A stretch of 64,000 bases of DNA from Akkermansiaceae bacterium UBA2381 (GTDB lineage Bacteria; Verrucomicrobiota; Verrucomicrobiia; Verrucomicrobiales; DEV007). The stretch covers positions 2,023 through 66,022 of the forward strand of contig DDSV01000051.1 in NCBI GenBank assembly GCA_002344215.1. Direction: 5' to 3'. Below are positions 56,924 through 64,000 of this stretch, one piece after another. Below the pieces are notes generated by a model that was not told the origin of the DNA, did no database searches, and saw only the letters and a program-made list of their open reading frames with translations. Position 1 is the stretch's first letter, and each line of letters begins with the position of its first letter. Position numbers and translations under genes: made by a program.

Positions 56924-57712
56924 ATGGATCTCGGACTCAAAGACAAAGCCGCTCTCGTGATGGCCTCCAGTGGCGGGATCGGTCGCGGGGTGGCGATGGA
57001 GCTGGCCCGCGAGGGTGCGAGAGTCATGCTCTTCGCCCGATCCGAGGAAAAACTCGCGGCGACCGCCGATGCGATTGAGGCGGAGACTGGAAACCGTCCG
57101 CTTTTTACGGCCGGAGACATCACCGATGCGGCCTCGATTGAAGGCGTCGTTTCGCGAACCGTGGAAGAGTTCGGCGGGCTCTGGGCGCTCTTTAACAATA
57201 CCGGAGGACCTCCGGCAGGGGTTTTTACCCAGTTCGACGACACGGTCTGGCAGTCGGCCTTCGAACTGACGATGCTCAGCTACGTCCGCACGATTCGTGC
57301 AGCCCTTCCGCATTTGAAGGCGGGCGGTGGTGGACGCATCGTTAACAATACCTCCGTCTCGACCAAGCAGGCCATCGATGGATTGCTCCTTTCCAATGTC
57401 TTTCGCTCGGGCCTAGTCGGCCTTGGGAAATCCCTCGCCCGTGAGCTGGGTCGTGACGGGATTCTCGTCAATACGGTGGGGCCGGGACGCATCGACACCG
57501 AGCGCATCGAGCAGCTCGACACGATGTGGGCTGGAAAGGGCGGGATCTCCTACGAAGACCAGCGGAGCAAGGCCGAGGCCTCCATCCCGCTGGGCAAATA
57601 CGGTGAACCGGCCGATTTCGGGCGCATCGTGGCTTTCCTTTGCTCCGAAGCCAACGCCTACCTCACCGGTCAGAACATCCTGATCGATGGTGCCATGGTC
57701 GAGGCGTATTGA
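56924..57712 (+). CDS. SDR-family oxidoreductase
   Basis: A 262-residue short-chain dehydrogenase/reductase. ALVMASSGGIGRGVAMELAR is a TGxxxGxG variant for NAD(P), FNNTGGPPAGVFTQFDDTVW replaces the usual NNAG strand, and IVNNTSVSTKQAIDGLLLSNVFRSG has Ser before the catalytic segment but no Tyr-x-x-x-Lys at the usual spacing (NVFRSGLVGL instead). NTVGPGRIDTERIEQLD and AYLTGQNILIDGAMVEAY are the C-terminal landmarks. The missing Tyr marks the divergent SDR group (PF13561-like, 3-oxoacyl reductase-like) whose activity is uncertain. Confidence 0.85.
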   Translation: MDLGLKDKAALVMASSGGIGRGVAMELAREGARVMLFARSEEKLAATADAIEAETGNRPLFTAGDITDAASIEGVVSRTVEEFGGLWALFNNTGGPPAGVFTQFDDTVWQSAFELTMLSYVRTIRAALPHLKAGGGGRIVNNTSVSTKQAIDGLLLSNVFRSGLVGLGKSLARELGRDGILVNTVGPGRIDTERIEQLDTMWAGKGGISYEDQRSKAEASIPLGKYGEPADFGRIVAFLCSEANAYLTGQNILIDGAMVEAY

Positions 57713-57731
57713 ATCGCTCCGTTGCGGAGTC

Positions 57732-57810
57732 GTTGGAGTGATGGCTTCAGCCGTTTGGGTCCGTTGCCGCCGGATGCTTTGTCTTTAAGGGCTGAAGCCC
57801 TCACTCCAAC
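57732..57810. repeat. REP-like 21-bp inverted repeat upstream of the CxxCH protein gene
   Basis: Arms 57732-57752 (starting gttggagtgatggcttcagc) and 57790-57810 are reverse complements with a single mismatch, separated by 37 bp. Such gttggagtgagggcttcagc units occur as dispersed repeats in other bacteria as far as I recall. Confidence 0.7.
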
Positions 57811-57892
57811 AATGCGGCGTCGGTGGCGATGCCATCAATACGGCCTTCGTCCTCCTTGCCACTCCGCCCTGTTTCGGACTATCGTTTCCGCA

Positions 57893-59155
57893 ATGCCACT
57901 CTCTCGTGCCGCAGCTCTCGCGTTTTGCCTCCTCGCCACGGGAGGAGGCGTCAGCTTCGCAAATGAGAAGGAAGATCTCAGCTTCGCCGATCTCGAGGCT
58001 CCGGAGCACGACTACTGGAAGCGACCCCTCAAAGACCCGTTTACGCTGCTCAAGGACGACCTCGAAAAGGGGAAATTGAACCTCGATGAGTCGAGCGAAA
58101 AGGCCTATCTCGAGAGTCTGCTCAAGGCGCTCAAAATTCCCGTTTCGACCCAGATGGTCGTCTACTCGACGACGAGTCTCCAGCTCAGCCTCATCTCGCC
58201 CCGCACTCCCAGGGCGGTCTATTTCAATGAAGATCTTTACCTGGGCTATGTGCAGGGCGGCCGCATCGAAATCGTCTCGATCGATCCCGAGCTGGGCGGG
58301 ATTTTCTACATCTTCGACATCCCGAGAAACGGCGCCCGCCCCGTCGCGGAGCGTTCCGAACGCTGCATGAAATGTCACGCGGACGAGGACACTCATGAGG
58401 TCCCCGGCATTGCGATCAAGTCGGTCATTCCCGGCCCGACCGGGGGGAGTCTCGAATCGTATCGCCGCGGTCTGAGTGGTCATGAAATCCCCATCTCCGA
58501 TCGTTTCGGCGGTTGGCACGTGACCGGAGCGGACGAGGTGAAACCGCACTGGGGAAATCTCATCGGACGATTTACCCCGGAAGGCATTGTCACGACCCCC
58601 CTGCCTCCCGGAGAGCGATTCGACTGGTCCGTCTTCCCTGTCGCGACGAGCGACCTGCTGGCTCATCTCCTCCACGAGCATCAGGCCGGGTTTGTGAACC
58701 GGGTGGTGCAGGCCCACTATCGGCTCCGGACGGCCCTCGAACTCGGAAATGGCAAGCTCCGTCCGGATGACCGGGCCATGGTGGACAAGCAGGTGGAGGA
58801 ACTGACCCGCTATCTCCTTTTCGCCAACGAGGCCGGCCTCCCCGCTCCCTTCCCGGGGGACAGTCGTCTCAAGGAGGAGTTCCTCGCGACCCGTCGCGCC
58901 AACAAGGCCGGGGATTCCCTAAAGGATTTTGATCTGGAGACCCACCTCTTCCGGAACCGTTGCAGCTACATGATCTACAGCCCGGTCTTTCAGAGCCTGC
59001 CGGAGGGATTCAAAAAGCTGGTCTACGCCCGCATCGCAAAAGCCCTCGCCTCCTCTCCCGCCGACCCCGATTTTTCTCACCTGCCCAATACGGAGAAGCT
59101 GCGGATCAAAGCCATCCTCAAGGAGACGGTTCAAGGCCTTCCCGAAAACTGGTAG
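57893..59155 (+). CDS. Secreted protein with a single CxxCH haem-binding motif
   Basis: ATG 57893 gives 420 residues with signal peptide MPLSRAAALAFCLLATGGGV. C158-M-K-C161-H162 in RSERCMKCHADEDTHEV is a c-type haem attachment motif, preceded by a beta-rich region (RAVYFNEDLYLGYVQGGRIE, DPELGGIFYIFDIP) and followed by GWHVTGADEVKPHWGN and a helical C-terminus with HLLHEHQAGFVNRVVQAHYR, where further His residues could serve as distal ligands. I know this architecture from Planctomycetes/Verrucomicrobia proteins of unknown role. It is probably a periplasmic electron carrier or haem enzyme. Transcription likely ends at the hairpin at 59166. Confidence 0.75.
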   Translation: MPLSRAAALAFCLLATGGGVSFANEKEDLSFADLEAPEHDYWKRPLKDPFTLLKDDLEKGKLNLDESSEKAYLESLLKALKIPVSTQMVVYSTTSLQLSLISPRTPRAVYFNEDLYLGYVQGGRIEIVSIDPELGGIFYIFDIPRNGARPVAERSERCMKCHADEDTHEVPGIAIKSVIPGPTGGSLESYRRGLSGHEIPISDRFGGWHVTGADEVKPHWGNLIGRFTPEGIVTTPLPPGERFDWSVFPVATSDLLAHLLHEHQAGFVNRVVQAHYRLRTALELGNGKLRPDDRAMVDKQVEELTRYLLFANEAGLPAPFPGDSRLKEEFLATRRANKAGDSLKDFDLETHLFRNRCSYMIYSPVFQSLPEGFKKLVYARIAKALASSPADPDFSHLPNTEKLRIKAILKETVQGLPENW

Positions 59156-59165
59156 AAAGCGGCAC

Positions 59166-59202
59166 AAAAAAAGCGCTCCCGCACACCGCGAGAACGCTTT
59201 TT
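59166..59202. terminator. Bidirectional rho-independent-like terminator
   Basis: AAAAAGCG and CGCTTTTT form a stem around a CG-rich loop (59168-59202), with A and T runs on both sides. It sits between the CxxCH gene and the convergent rhodanese gene. Confidence 0.8.
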
Positions 59203-59236
59203 AAGAGAATTTCCCGTTAGTGCGGGAAAGGTCTAA

Positions 59237-59632
59237 TCAGCTTTTCTTATCAGCTTTTTCGGTCGTTTTACCGGCCTCGAGCCATCCGTTGATCCCTGCG
59301 GAAAGGTGCTTGATGTTCTTGAAGCCAGCAGCTTCAGCGGCGGAGGCACCGGCTTTGTAGGCCGAGCAGGATGGGCCACCGCAATAGGCGACGACGAGTT
59401 TGTCTTTGTCATCGCCGAGGAGGGTGGCGATGTTGTCCTTGTTGGCACGGAAATCGATCGCACCGGGGATGTGGCCGTTTGCGTATGTGGCGGAACCATT
59501 CACATCAAGGAGAATGACTTCCTTATTTTCGATGGCTTTTTCGAGTTCGCTGATGCTGATGTCGGGGTATTCACCGGCAAAGGTGAAGGAGGCGAAGAGC
59601 GCACAAGCGAGGGTGACGAGTATTTTTTTCAT
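59237..59632 (-). CDS. Exported rhodanese-like domain protein
   Basis: A 131-residue protein with signal peptide KKILVTLACALFASFTFAGE and one rhodanese domain: ISELEKAIENKEVILLDVNG, NGHIPGAIDFRANKD and VVAYCGGPSCSAYKAGASAA with active-site C84 and a second Cys at 89. The loop length fits single-domain sulfurtransferases. It would move sulfane sulfur in the periplasm, or hold a phosphate or thiol substrate. It converges on the CxxCH gene through a shared terminator. Confidence 0.88.
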   Translation of the reverse strand: MKKILVTLACALFASFTFAGEYPDISISELEKAIENKEVILLDVNGSATYANGHIPGAIDFRANKDNIATLLGDDKDKLVVAYCGGPSCSAYKAGASAAEAAGFKNIKHLSAGINGWLEAGKTTEKADKKS

Positions 59633-59883
59633 GGTATCTGGTAGTTTGTTTTAATCTAGGTTCCCTTTTCCGCATGGCAGAGAGGGGTCCGGACGGAAGA
59701 ATAACGAATTTGGTTTCCGTCCACAACAGGAATAGGGGACACTCCGGGACGCATTTCCGTTCAATTGGAGGAAAAAAAATGTCACTTTTCGGGGGTTCCA
59801 CGGAGGGCTGTGCCTCCTGCTCCGGGCTTACTTTTGGCCAAGATCCGCTGAGCGGGGCCGCTTTAATTGCGCTTGATTCCCCT

Positions 59884-60546
59884 ATGAACCGGAAAAATCC
59901 CTTCGCACTGCTGGCACGGTTGAATGTGATCATCCTCGCCGCTCTGGCGATGAATGCCGCCGCCCAGTCCACGCGAAGCCTGAGTGTCGACCTTGATGGC
60001 GACGGCAGTCTCGAACGGATCGCCTGGGAGGAATTCGCCACCACCGAGGATCAGGGAACATTTCTTCAGCTCGTTGTTTACGATGCTGCGGGGAAACCTC
60101 GCTGGATGGGGCCTGCTGAAAAAGATACGGGGAATCCTCTCGTCTTCGGAGAGTGGCATTTCGGCCTTAGTTTGCCGGAGATCGCCCTCGATATCGACAA
60201 TGACGGGGCGGTCGAGTTGATCGCGCCGGCGCCACAAAGTGATGTCTCACCGACTTTATTCCGGATTCTCAAATGGGTTGGCGGGAGATTTGTCCCGATG
60301 CGGATCGCCGCGTTGATTGAGAGTTCTCCAGGGACCGGAAAGTTCGCCTGGACCGAAGAGGAAAAGTGGGACGGCACGTGGATTTCCTCCTTTATCGGAG
60401 TCAATGGCGACGGCTCGGTGCAGGTGAATGTCTTCCAATACGAAGGCGGAGAAACGGTCAGTCGCGGCCGTGCCAACGGAGCGGTCACCGCCGCCGGGAT
60501 CGAGGTGAGAGAGTGGACCTCCCCCCTGAAACCCGTCACTGATTAG
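59884..60546 (+). CDS. Secreted hypothetical protein with FG-GAP/dockerin-like Asp motifs
   Basis: ATG 59884 gives 220 residues whose first 28 (MNRKNPFALLARLNVIILAA...) form a signal peptide. An in-frame ATG at 59779 has a far better ribosome binding site (GGAGG, 9 bases before) but would put 35 odd residues before the signal peptide, so start use is open. VDLDGDGSLERIAWEE and DIDNDGAVELIAPAP are Asp-rich loops like those binding Ca in FG-GAP/VCBS-type repeats. No enzymatic motif is seen. Its stop overlaps the trpC stop by 4 bp (convergent). Confidence 0.65.
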   Translation: MNRKNPFALLARLNVIILAALAMNAAAQSTRSLSVDLDGDGSLERIAWEEFATTEDQGTFLQLVVYDAAGKPRWMGPAEKDTGNPLVFGEWHFGLSLPEIALDIDNDGAVELIAPAPQSDVSPTLFRILKWVGGRFVPMRIAALIESSPGTGKFAWTEEEKWDGTWISSFIGVNGDGSVQVNVFQYEGGETVSRGRANGAVTAAGIEVREWTSPLKPVTD

Positions 60547-61373
60547 GATACGGGGATTCCTTTCAACTCCGCCATTTTGGCGATTTTGTCAGGTGCCCTC
60601 ATGAGTGCCTCTCCGACGAGGATGGCATCCGCTCCCCAGGACTGGATGCGGCTGGTGTCTTCTCCCGTGTAGATTCCGCTTTCACTCACGAGAATGTGAT
60701 CGGGCCCGAGTTCCTCGCTGAGGCGTTCGGTCGTGGTCAGATCGACTTCGAAGGTCCGGAGGTTGCGGTTGTTGATTCCGATGATTCGGGCATCCGTTTC
60801 GAGGGCCCGTTCCATTTCCTCGAGGTCATGGACTTCGACGAGGACGTCGAGCTGGTAGTTGCGGGCGACTTCGAGGAGGTGGTGGAGATTGTCCTGCTCA
60901 AGGGCTCCGACAATCAGGAGAATGGCGTCGGCCCCGGCCACGACCGCTTCGAAGATCTGGACCTCGTGAATGATGAAATCTTTCCGAAGGAGCGGCAGGT
61001 CGACCGCCTCCCGTATCATCGAAAGATAGGAGAGGTGCCCCTGGAAATACTTCTCGTCGGTCAGGATGGAGAGAGCGTTGGCCCCGGCCTCGGCATAGGC
61101 CCGGGCGATCACAACGGGATCAAAATCGGCCGAAATGATCCCGGCGGAAGGCGAGGCCCGTTTCACTTCGGCGATCACGGAAAGTTCCGTGGTGCCGTAG
61201 CCCTCGCCGTCGCCCTGGTCACGAATCGCCCCCCCGAGGGCGGTTTCAAAGCAGCGAAAATCCTCCCGTGACTGGGCCGCGAACTGGAGCTTGTCCCGCA
61301 AGGGGAGGAGTCGCTCCACTTCCAGCACCTTGTCGGCTATGATCTCGTCGAGCTTGTTCCCGAATTTCTTCAT
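60543..61373 (-). CDS. trpC: Indole-3-glycerol-phosphate synthase
   Basis: A 276-residue TIM-barrel enzyme of tryptophan synthesis that closes the indole ring of CdRP. SVIAEVKRASPSAGII holds the catalytic Lys, VDLPLLRKDFIIHEVQIFEA the second, and VLVEVHDLEEMERAL, IIGINNRNLRTFEVDL and LVSESGIYTGEDT are the phosphate-binding and catalytic blocks. Length and start (ATG) are normal. Other trp genes are not in the window. It is convergent with the secreted protein before it. Confidence 0.96.
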   Translation of the reverse strand: MKKFGNKLDEIIADKVLEVERLLPLRDKLQFAAQSREDFRCFETALGGAIRDQGDGEGYGTTELSVIAEVKRASPSAGIISADFDPVVIARAYAEAGANALSILTDEKYFQGHLSYLSMIREAVDLPLLRKDFIIHEVQIFEAVVAGADAILLIVGALEQDNLHHLLEVARNYQLDVLVEVHDLEEMERALETDARIIGINNRNLRTFEVDLTTTERLSEELGPDHILVSESGIYTGEDTSRIQSWGADAILVGEALMRAPDKIAKMAELKGIPVS

Positions 61374-61497
61374 GTCTTAAAACGAGCTGATCGTTACGCT
61401 GCCAACCAATTCCCCGCCAATCGAAATTAAAATTTTTGCCTTGAAAATTCGCTGTTTCCCGCCAAATTACCGTCCGCGCTGCCGAAAGGTGGCATAT

Positions 61498-61572
61498 GCG
61501 GGTGTAGCTCAGGGGTAGAGCGCAACCTTGCCAAGGTTGATGTCGTGAGTTCGAATCTCATCACCCGCTCCA
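61498..61572 (+). tRNA. tRNA-Gly (anticodon GCC)
   Basis: The acceptor arms GCGGGTG (61498-61504) and CACCCGC (61562-61568) pair fully, the D arm has TAGCTCAGGGGTAGAGC, the anticodon stem CAACC/GGTTG encloses TTGCCAA with GCC at 61530-61532, and the T loop is TTCGAAT. Discriminator T and an encoded CCA (61570-61572) follow. Confidence 0.97.
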
Positions 61573-61609
61573 AATTTTTTTGGAGCCCCGGAATAAGTCA
61601 ATATTCCGG
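61567..61609. terminator. Terminator-like hairpins after tRNA-Gly
   Basis: gctccaaatttttttggagc folds on itself with a T run (61567-61586), followed by a perfect CCGGAATA/TATTCCGG stem with a 6-base loop (61588-61609). It lies between the tRNA and the convergent M16 peptidase gene, so either could end there. Confidence 0.6.
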
Positions 61610-61630
61610 ACCTTTCGAGGGCAGGTTGCC

Positions 61631-62905
61631 TCAGCAACTCCTCAGCCAGCCGTCCAGCACCTCAAGCGAGGAAGGGGGACCGATCAGGGCAGTGCACCGG
61701 GTGTTCTCTTCGAAGGCCCGTCGAGCCGCCTGCCGGATGTCTGCCGAAGTGACCTCTTCGATCTTCCGGTGAATCTCCTCCGGATCGATCCACTCGTTGA
61801 AAAAGAGAAGTGTTTCACCGGCCCACATCATCTGTGAGGAGGTGTTTTCGAGGCTGATCCGGTTCTGTCCGATCAGGAAGGCCTTTGCCTCCTCCAGTTC
61901 CTCATCACTGACTCCATTTTCCCTGAGGTCGTCGAGGATATCGGAGATCCCGGCGAGAGCCTTCCTGAGATTACCCGGGCTCAGGGCGAGATAGATCTGG
62001 AGCAGTCCCGCATCGGAGAAGGAAACAACGTCGCTTTGGATTTCGTAACAGAGCCCCTTTTGCTCCCGGATGGTCTGGAAAAGACGGGAGCTCATGTTTT
62101 CCCCGAGAATGACGTTGAGCAGCTTTTGGGCGAAGCGGGTCTCGTCGTAGCGATGCACATTCCGGAAGGAGAGGGCGAGGTGAGACTGCTCCTGCCCCTC
62201 GTCCTCGTGAAAACGATGGCTTTCCCGTATCGTTCCGGCGGGAATGAAGGAAATCGGATTTCCTTTCGGCAGGTCACCAAAGCGTTTCGAAATCACGTCC
62301 AGCACCTCGTCGTGATCGATGTTGCCCGCGACCGAGATCACCGTGTTACAGCCGGAGTAGGCCCGCTGGTGGAAGTCGAAGACGTCGGAGCGTTTGAAGG
62401 CGTCGAGGCTTTGATCGGTGCCGGTGATGGACCGGCCCAGGGGATGCTCCGGACCCCAGACGGCTTCGCTGATCAGATCCTCGAGATATTGCGACGGTTG
62501 ATCGCGCACCATCGCGATCTCCTCGTGGATGACCTGCTTTTCGAACTCGATTTCGCGCGGGTCGAGCGAGGGACTACGGTAGAGATCGGCAAGAACGTCG
62601 AAAAGTTTTGCAAAACGCTCCGCCGGGCCCTTCACCTGATAGGCGGTGTGATCCTCGACGGTGAACCCGTCGATTGATGCTCCGAGGCTCTCAATATGGC
62701 GGGAGATATCCGAGGCCGAACGGGTCGGGGTGCCCTTGAAGAGCATGTGTTCGACAAAGTGGGCCATGCCGTGCTCCCGCCCGGTCTCATGCCTGCTCCC
62801 GGCATCGGTCCAGAGACCGACGGAGACGCTGGCCATGTGCGGCATCGAGACGGTGGCGAGGCGGATGCCGTTGTCGAGGCGATGGATGAAAGTGGCGGGA
62901 GGCAT
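61631..62905 (-). CDS. M16-family zinc metallopeptidase (pitrilysin/insulinase)
   Basis: A 424-residue protein with the inverted zinc motif H49-F-V-E52-H53 (HGMAHFVEHMLFKGTPTRSA) and the downstream glutamate in VIHEEIAMVRDQPSQYLEDL. GASIDGFTVEDHTAYQV and the C-terminal AYSGCNTVISVAGNIDHDEV, LALSPGNLRKALAGISDILD are family landmarks. The short single-unit size fits the processing-peptidase-like branch, which usually acts as a pair of subunits. No signal peptide is evident. Divergent from opcA with 78 bp between. Confidence 0.93.
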   Translation of the reverse strand: MPPATFIHRLDNGIRLATVSMPHMASVSVGLWTDAGSRHETGREHGMAHFVEHMLFKGTPTRSASDISRHIESLGASIDGFTVEDHTAYQVKGPAERFAKLFDVLADLYRSPSLDPREIEFEKQVIHEEIAMVRDQPSQYLEDLISEAVWGPEHPLGRSITGTDQSLDAFKRSDVFDFHQRAYSGCNTVISVAGNIDHDEVLDVISKRFGDLPKGNPISFIPAGTIRESHRFHEDEGQEQSHLALSFRNVHRYDETRFAQKLLNVILGENMSSRLFQTIREQKGLCYEIQSDVVSFSDAGLLQIYLALSPGNLRKALAGISDILDDLRENGVSDEELEEAKAFLIGQNRISLENTSSQMMWAGETLLFFNEWIDPEEIHRKIEEVTSADIRQAARRAFEENTRCTALIGPPSSLEVLDGWLRSC

Positions 62906-62983
62906 CAGGGTTCAGGGGGGGCGTCGTGAAGGCGCGCAACCTGCTCCACGGTGATTCTGTTTTCCACTCCGAAAAATACGCGT

Positions 62984-64000
62984 ATGATGCCCTCGATGAC
63001 GAACGCTGCGATGACGACTCCCACGCTTCCCGCCTTTGCCCTGCTTGGCCAGCCGGTTGAGCTTTCGCACATTGAGAGGGAACTGCAGGCCCTCTTTATG
63101 GACAGCGGCGTCGCCGAGGACTCGCCCAATGCCGGAGGGATCGCGCGGGCCTCTCTCATCAATCTGGCGCTTTACAACGAAGATCAGTCCGGTCTGGAGC
63201 AGGATGCCGCCGTCCTCGCCGAACTCACCAGTGAGGCGGCCTGCCGTTCGCTCCTCATCAATGCCGACACCCGCTCTGAGGAAGTGAGTGCCAGGGCCTG
63301 GGTGCAGGCCCATTGCCAGATTGACCGCAGCGGGGAAAAATCGGTCTGCACCGAGCAGATCAGCTTTATCCTGACGGGAAACTCGCCGGGTCTCCTGCGG
63401 AACGTGGTCCTCGCCAATCTCGATTCGGACCTCCCGTTGGCCTTCTGGTGGCGGGGAGAGTTTTCCGATGCCTTTGAAGAGCGTCTCTACTCCCGCATCG
63501 ACCGGCTTCTTTTCGACAGCGAGTCCTGGGAGTCTCCGAGGAACCAGTTCATCCGGCTCATCGAAAATCAGCAAAGTGCGTCGTCTCCCTTCGTAATGCA
63601 TGACTTCGCCTTCACCCGGTTGAACTCGACCCGCCACGCCATCGCGAACGCCTTTGACCGCCCCGCGATTGCCCGGGATCTCAGTTCCCTCTCTTCGGTC
63701 GACATTCGTTTCGCGAAAGGCTACCGGATGAGTGCCTTCTATCTCGCCGCCTGGGTCTGTGCGAAGCTCGATGCCAGGATTGACCTGTCGCAGTCCGACC
63801 GGGCGGGAATCACCTGTCTGTCCAACCGGAAATCATCCCCCTCCAGTTTCACGATCCGCATCGACGAACTCGACCCGGAGCGCAAAGGCACCGTGGAAGT
63901 CGATTTTCAGCTGAAGGAAAGTCGGGTCGAGATCAGTCGCTGCCAGACGCGCGATTTTATCCGGACGCTGACCCATCGACCCGGTGCCGCCACCGAGGAG
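62984..64000 (+). CDS. opcA: OpcA-like glucose-6-phosphate dehydrogenase assembly protein, 3'-truncated by window edge
   Basis: The frame is open from ATG 62984 (alternatives 62987, 62996, 63011) to the last base, 339 codons, and I read it directly because it has no stop within the window. Blocks such as RASLINLALYNEDQS, SLLINADTRSEEVSARAWVQ, AHCQIDRSGEKSVCTEQISF, NLDSDLPLAFWWRGEFSDAF and LLFDSESWESP match the OpcA_G6PD_assem family, which activates or assembles Zwf in the oxidative pentose phosphate pathway. zwf itself is not upstream here, since the M16 gene is divergent; it may lie downstream outside the window. Confidence 0.82.
   Translation, partial: MMPSMTNAAMTTPTLPAFALLGQPVELSHIERELQALFMDSGVAEDSPNAGGIARASLINLALYNEDQSGLEQDAAVLAELTSEAACRSLLINADTRSEEVSARAWVQAHCQIDRSGEKSVCTEQISFILTGNSPGLLRNVVLANLDSDLPLAFWWRGEFSDAFEERLYSRIDRLLFDSESWESPRNQFIRLIENQQSASSPFVMHDFAFTRLNSTRHAIANAFDRPAIARDLSSLSSVDIRFAKGYRMSAFYLAAWVCAKLDARIDLSQSDRAGITCLSNRKSSPSSFTIRIDELDPERKGTVEVDFQLKESRVEISRCQTRDFIRTLTHRPGAATEE

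Overview
The window looks like a chromosomal segment of a Verrucomicrobiota bacterium, probably Verrucomicrobiales or close. Four things point there: a Planctomycetes/Verrucomicrobia-type ECF sigma factor translationally coupled to a FecR-LamG membrane protein; Tat-exported Gfo/Idh/MocA and FAD oxidoreductases beside a sulfatase; secreted proteins ending in a W...FFRLR-type C-terminal domain; and many repeat remnants of REP-associated tyrosine transposases (RAYT). This is inferred from gene content; no rRNA is present to confirm it. Most of the window is GC-rich, with more AT-rich stretches at the restriction-modification genes, the lipase gene and 25.8-28 kb.

Layout. 0-2.4 kb: 3' end of a cupin gene, an AraC regulator and a divergent Gfo/Idh oxidoreductase. 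2.4-5.7 kb: an orphan antitoxin-like gene and a three-gene defence operon (C5 cytosine methyltransferase, candidate PD-(D/E)XK nuclease, HNH nuclease). 5.8-12.2 kb: housekeeping genes (uppS, purA, a membrane FHA protein, carA, monomeric-type NADP isocitrate dehydrogenase). 12.3-15.8 kb: a large secreted beta-propeller/lipase protein. 15.8-25 kb: an accessory region rich in repeats. It holds a RAYT pseudogene split by an 88-bp palindromic insert, two short relatives of that element, a TPR/FGE-like membrane protein, a peroxiredoxin-like gene between direct repeats, a secreted glutamine-amidotransferase-like protein, an XRE regulator pair with a symmetric candidate operator, an FHA protein with a 12-residue repeat array, and a second orphan antitoxin. 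25-34.4 kb: membrane protein, GNAT, DUF2156 protein, polysaccharide lyase, hybrid histidine kinase, and a homocysteine methyltransferase/DsrE/GNAT operon behind a structured leader. 34.4-44.6 kb: TolB/TPR protein, sulfatase, two Gfo/Idh proteins, a FAD oxidoreductase and the sigma/FecR-LamG pair, consistent with use of sulfated or modified glycans. 44.6-64 kb: mainly core functions (kinase-MurQ fusion, small lipoprotein, M-PPase, dnaE, cell-wall amidase, valS, SDR, a CxxCH protein, rhodanese, trpC, tRNA-Gly, M16 peptidase, start of opcA).

Functional links. uppS, the kinase-MurQ fusion and the amidase concern cell-wall synthesis, recycling and remodelling. The lyase, sulfatase, Gfo/Idh and FAD genes fit polysaccharide breakdown. 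The most unusual material lies between genes: a RAYT element and its short derivatives, phase-locked 7-bp and 6-bp tandem arrays placed just before start codons, a nested symmetric operator before the XRE pair, and a leader with mutually exclusive hairpins before the homocysteine methyltransferase. All family names are from motif recognition by eye; no database search was run.
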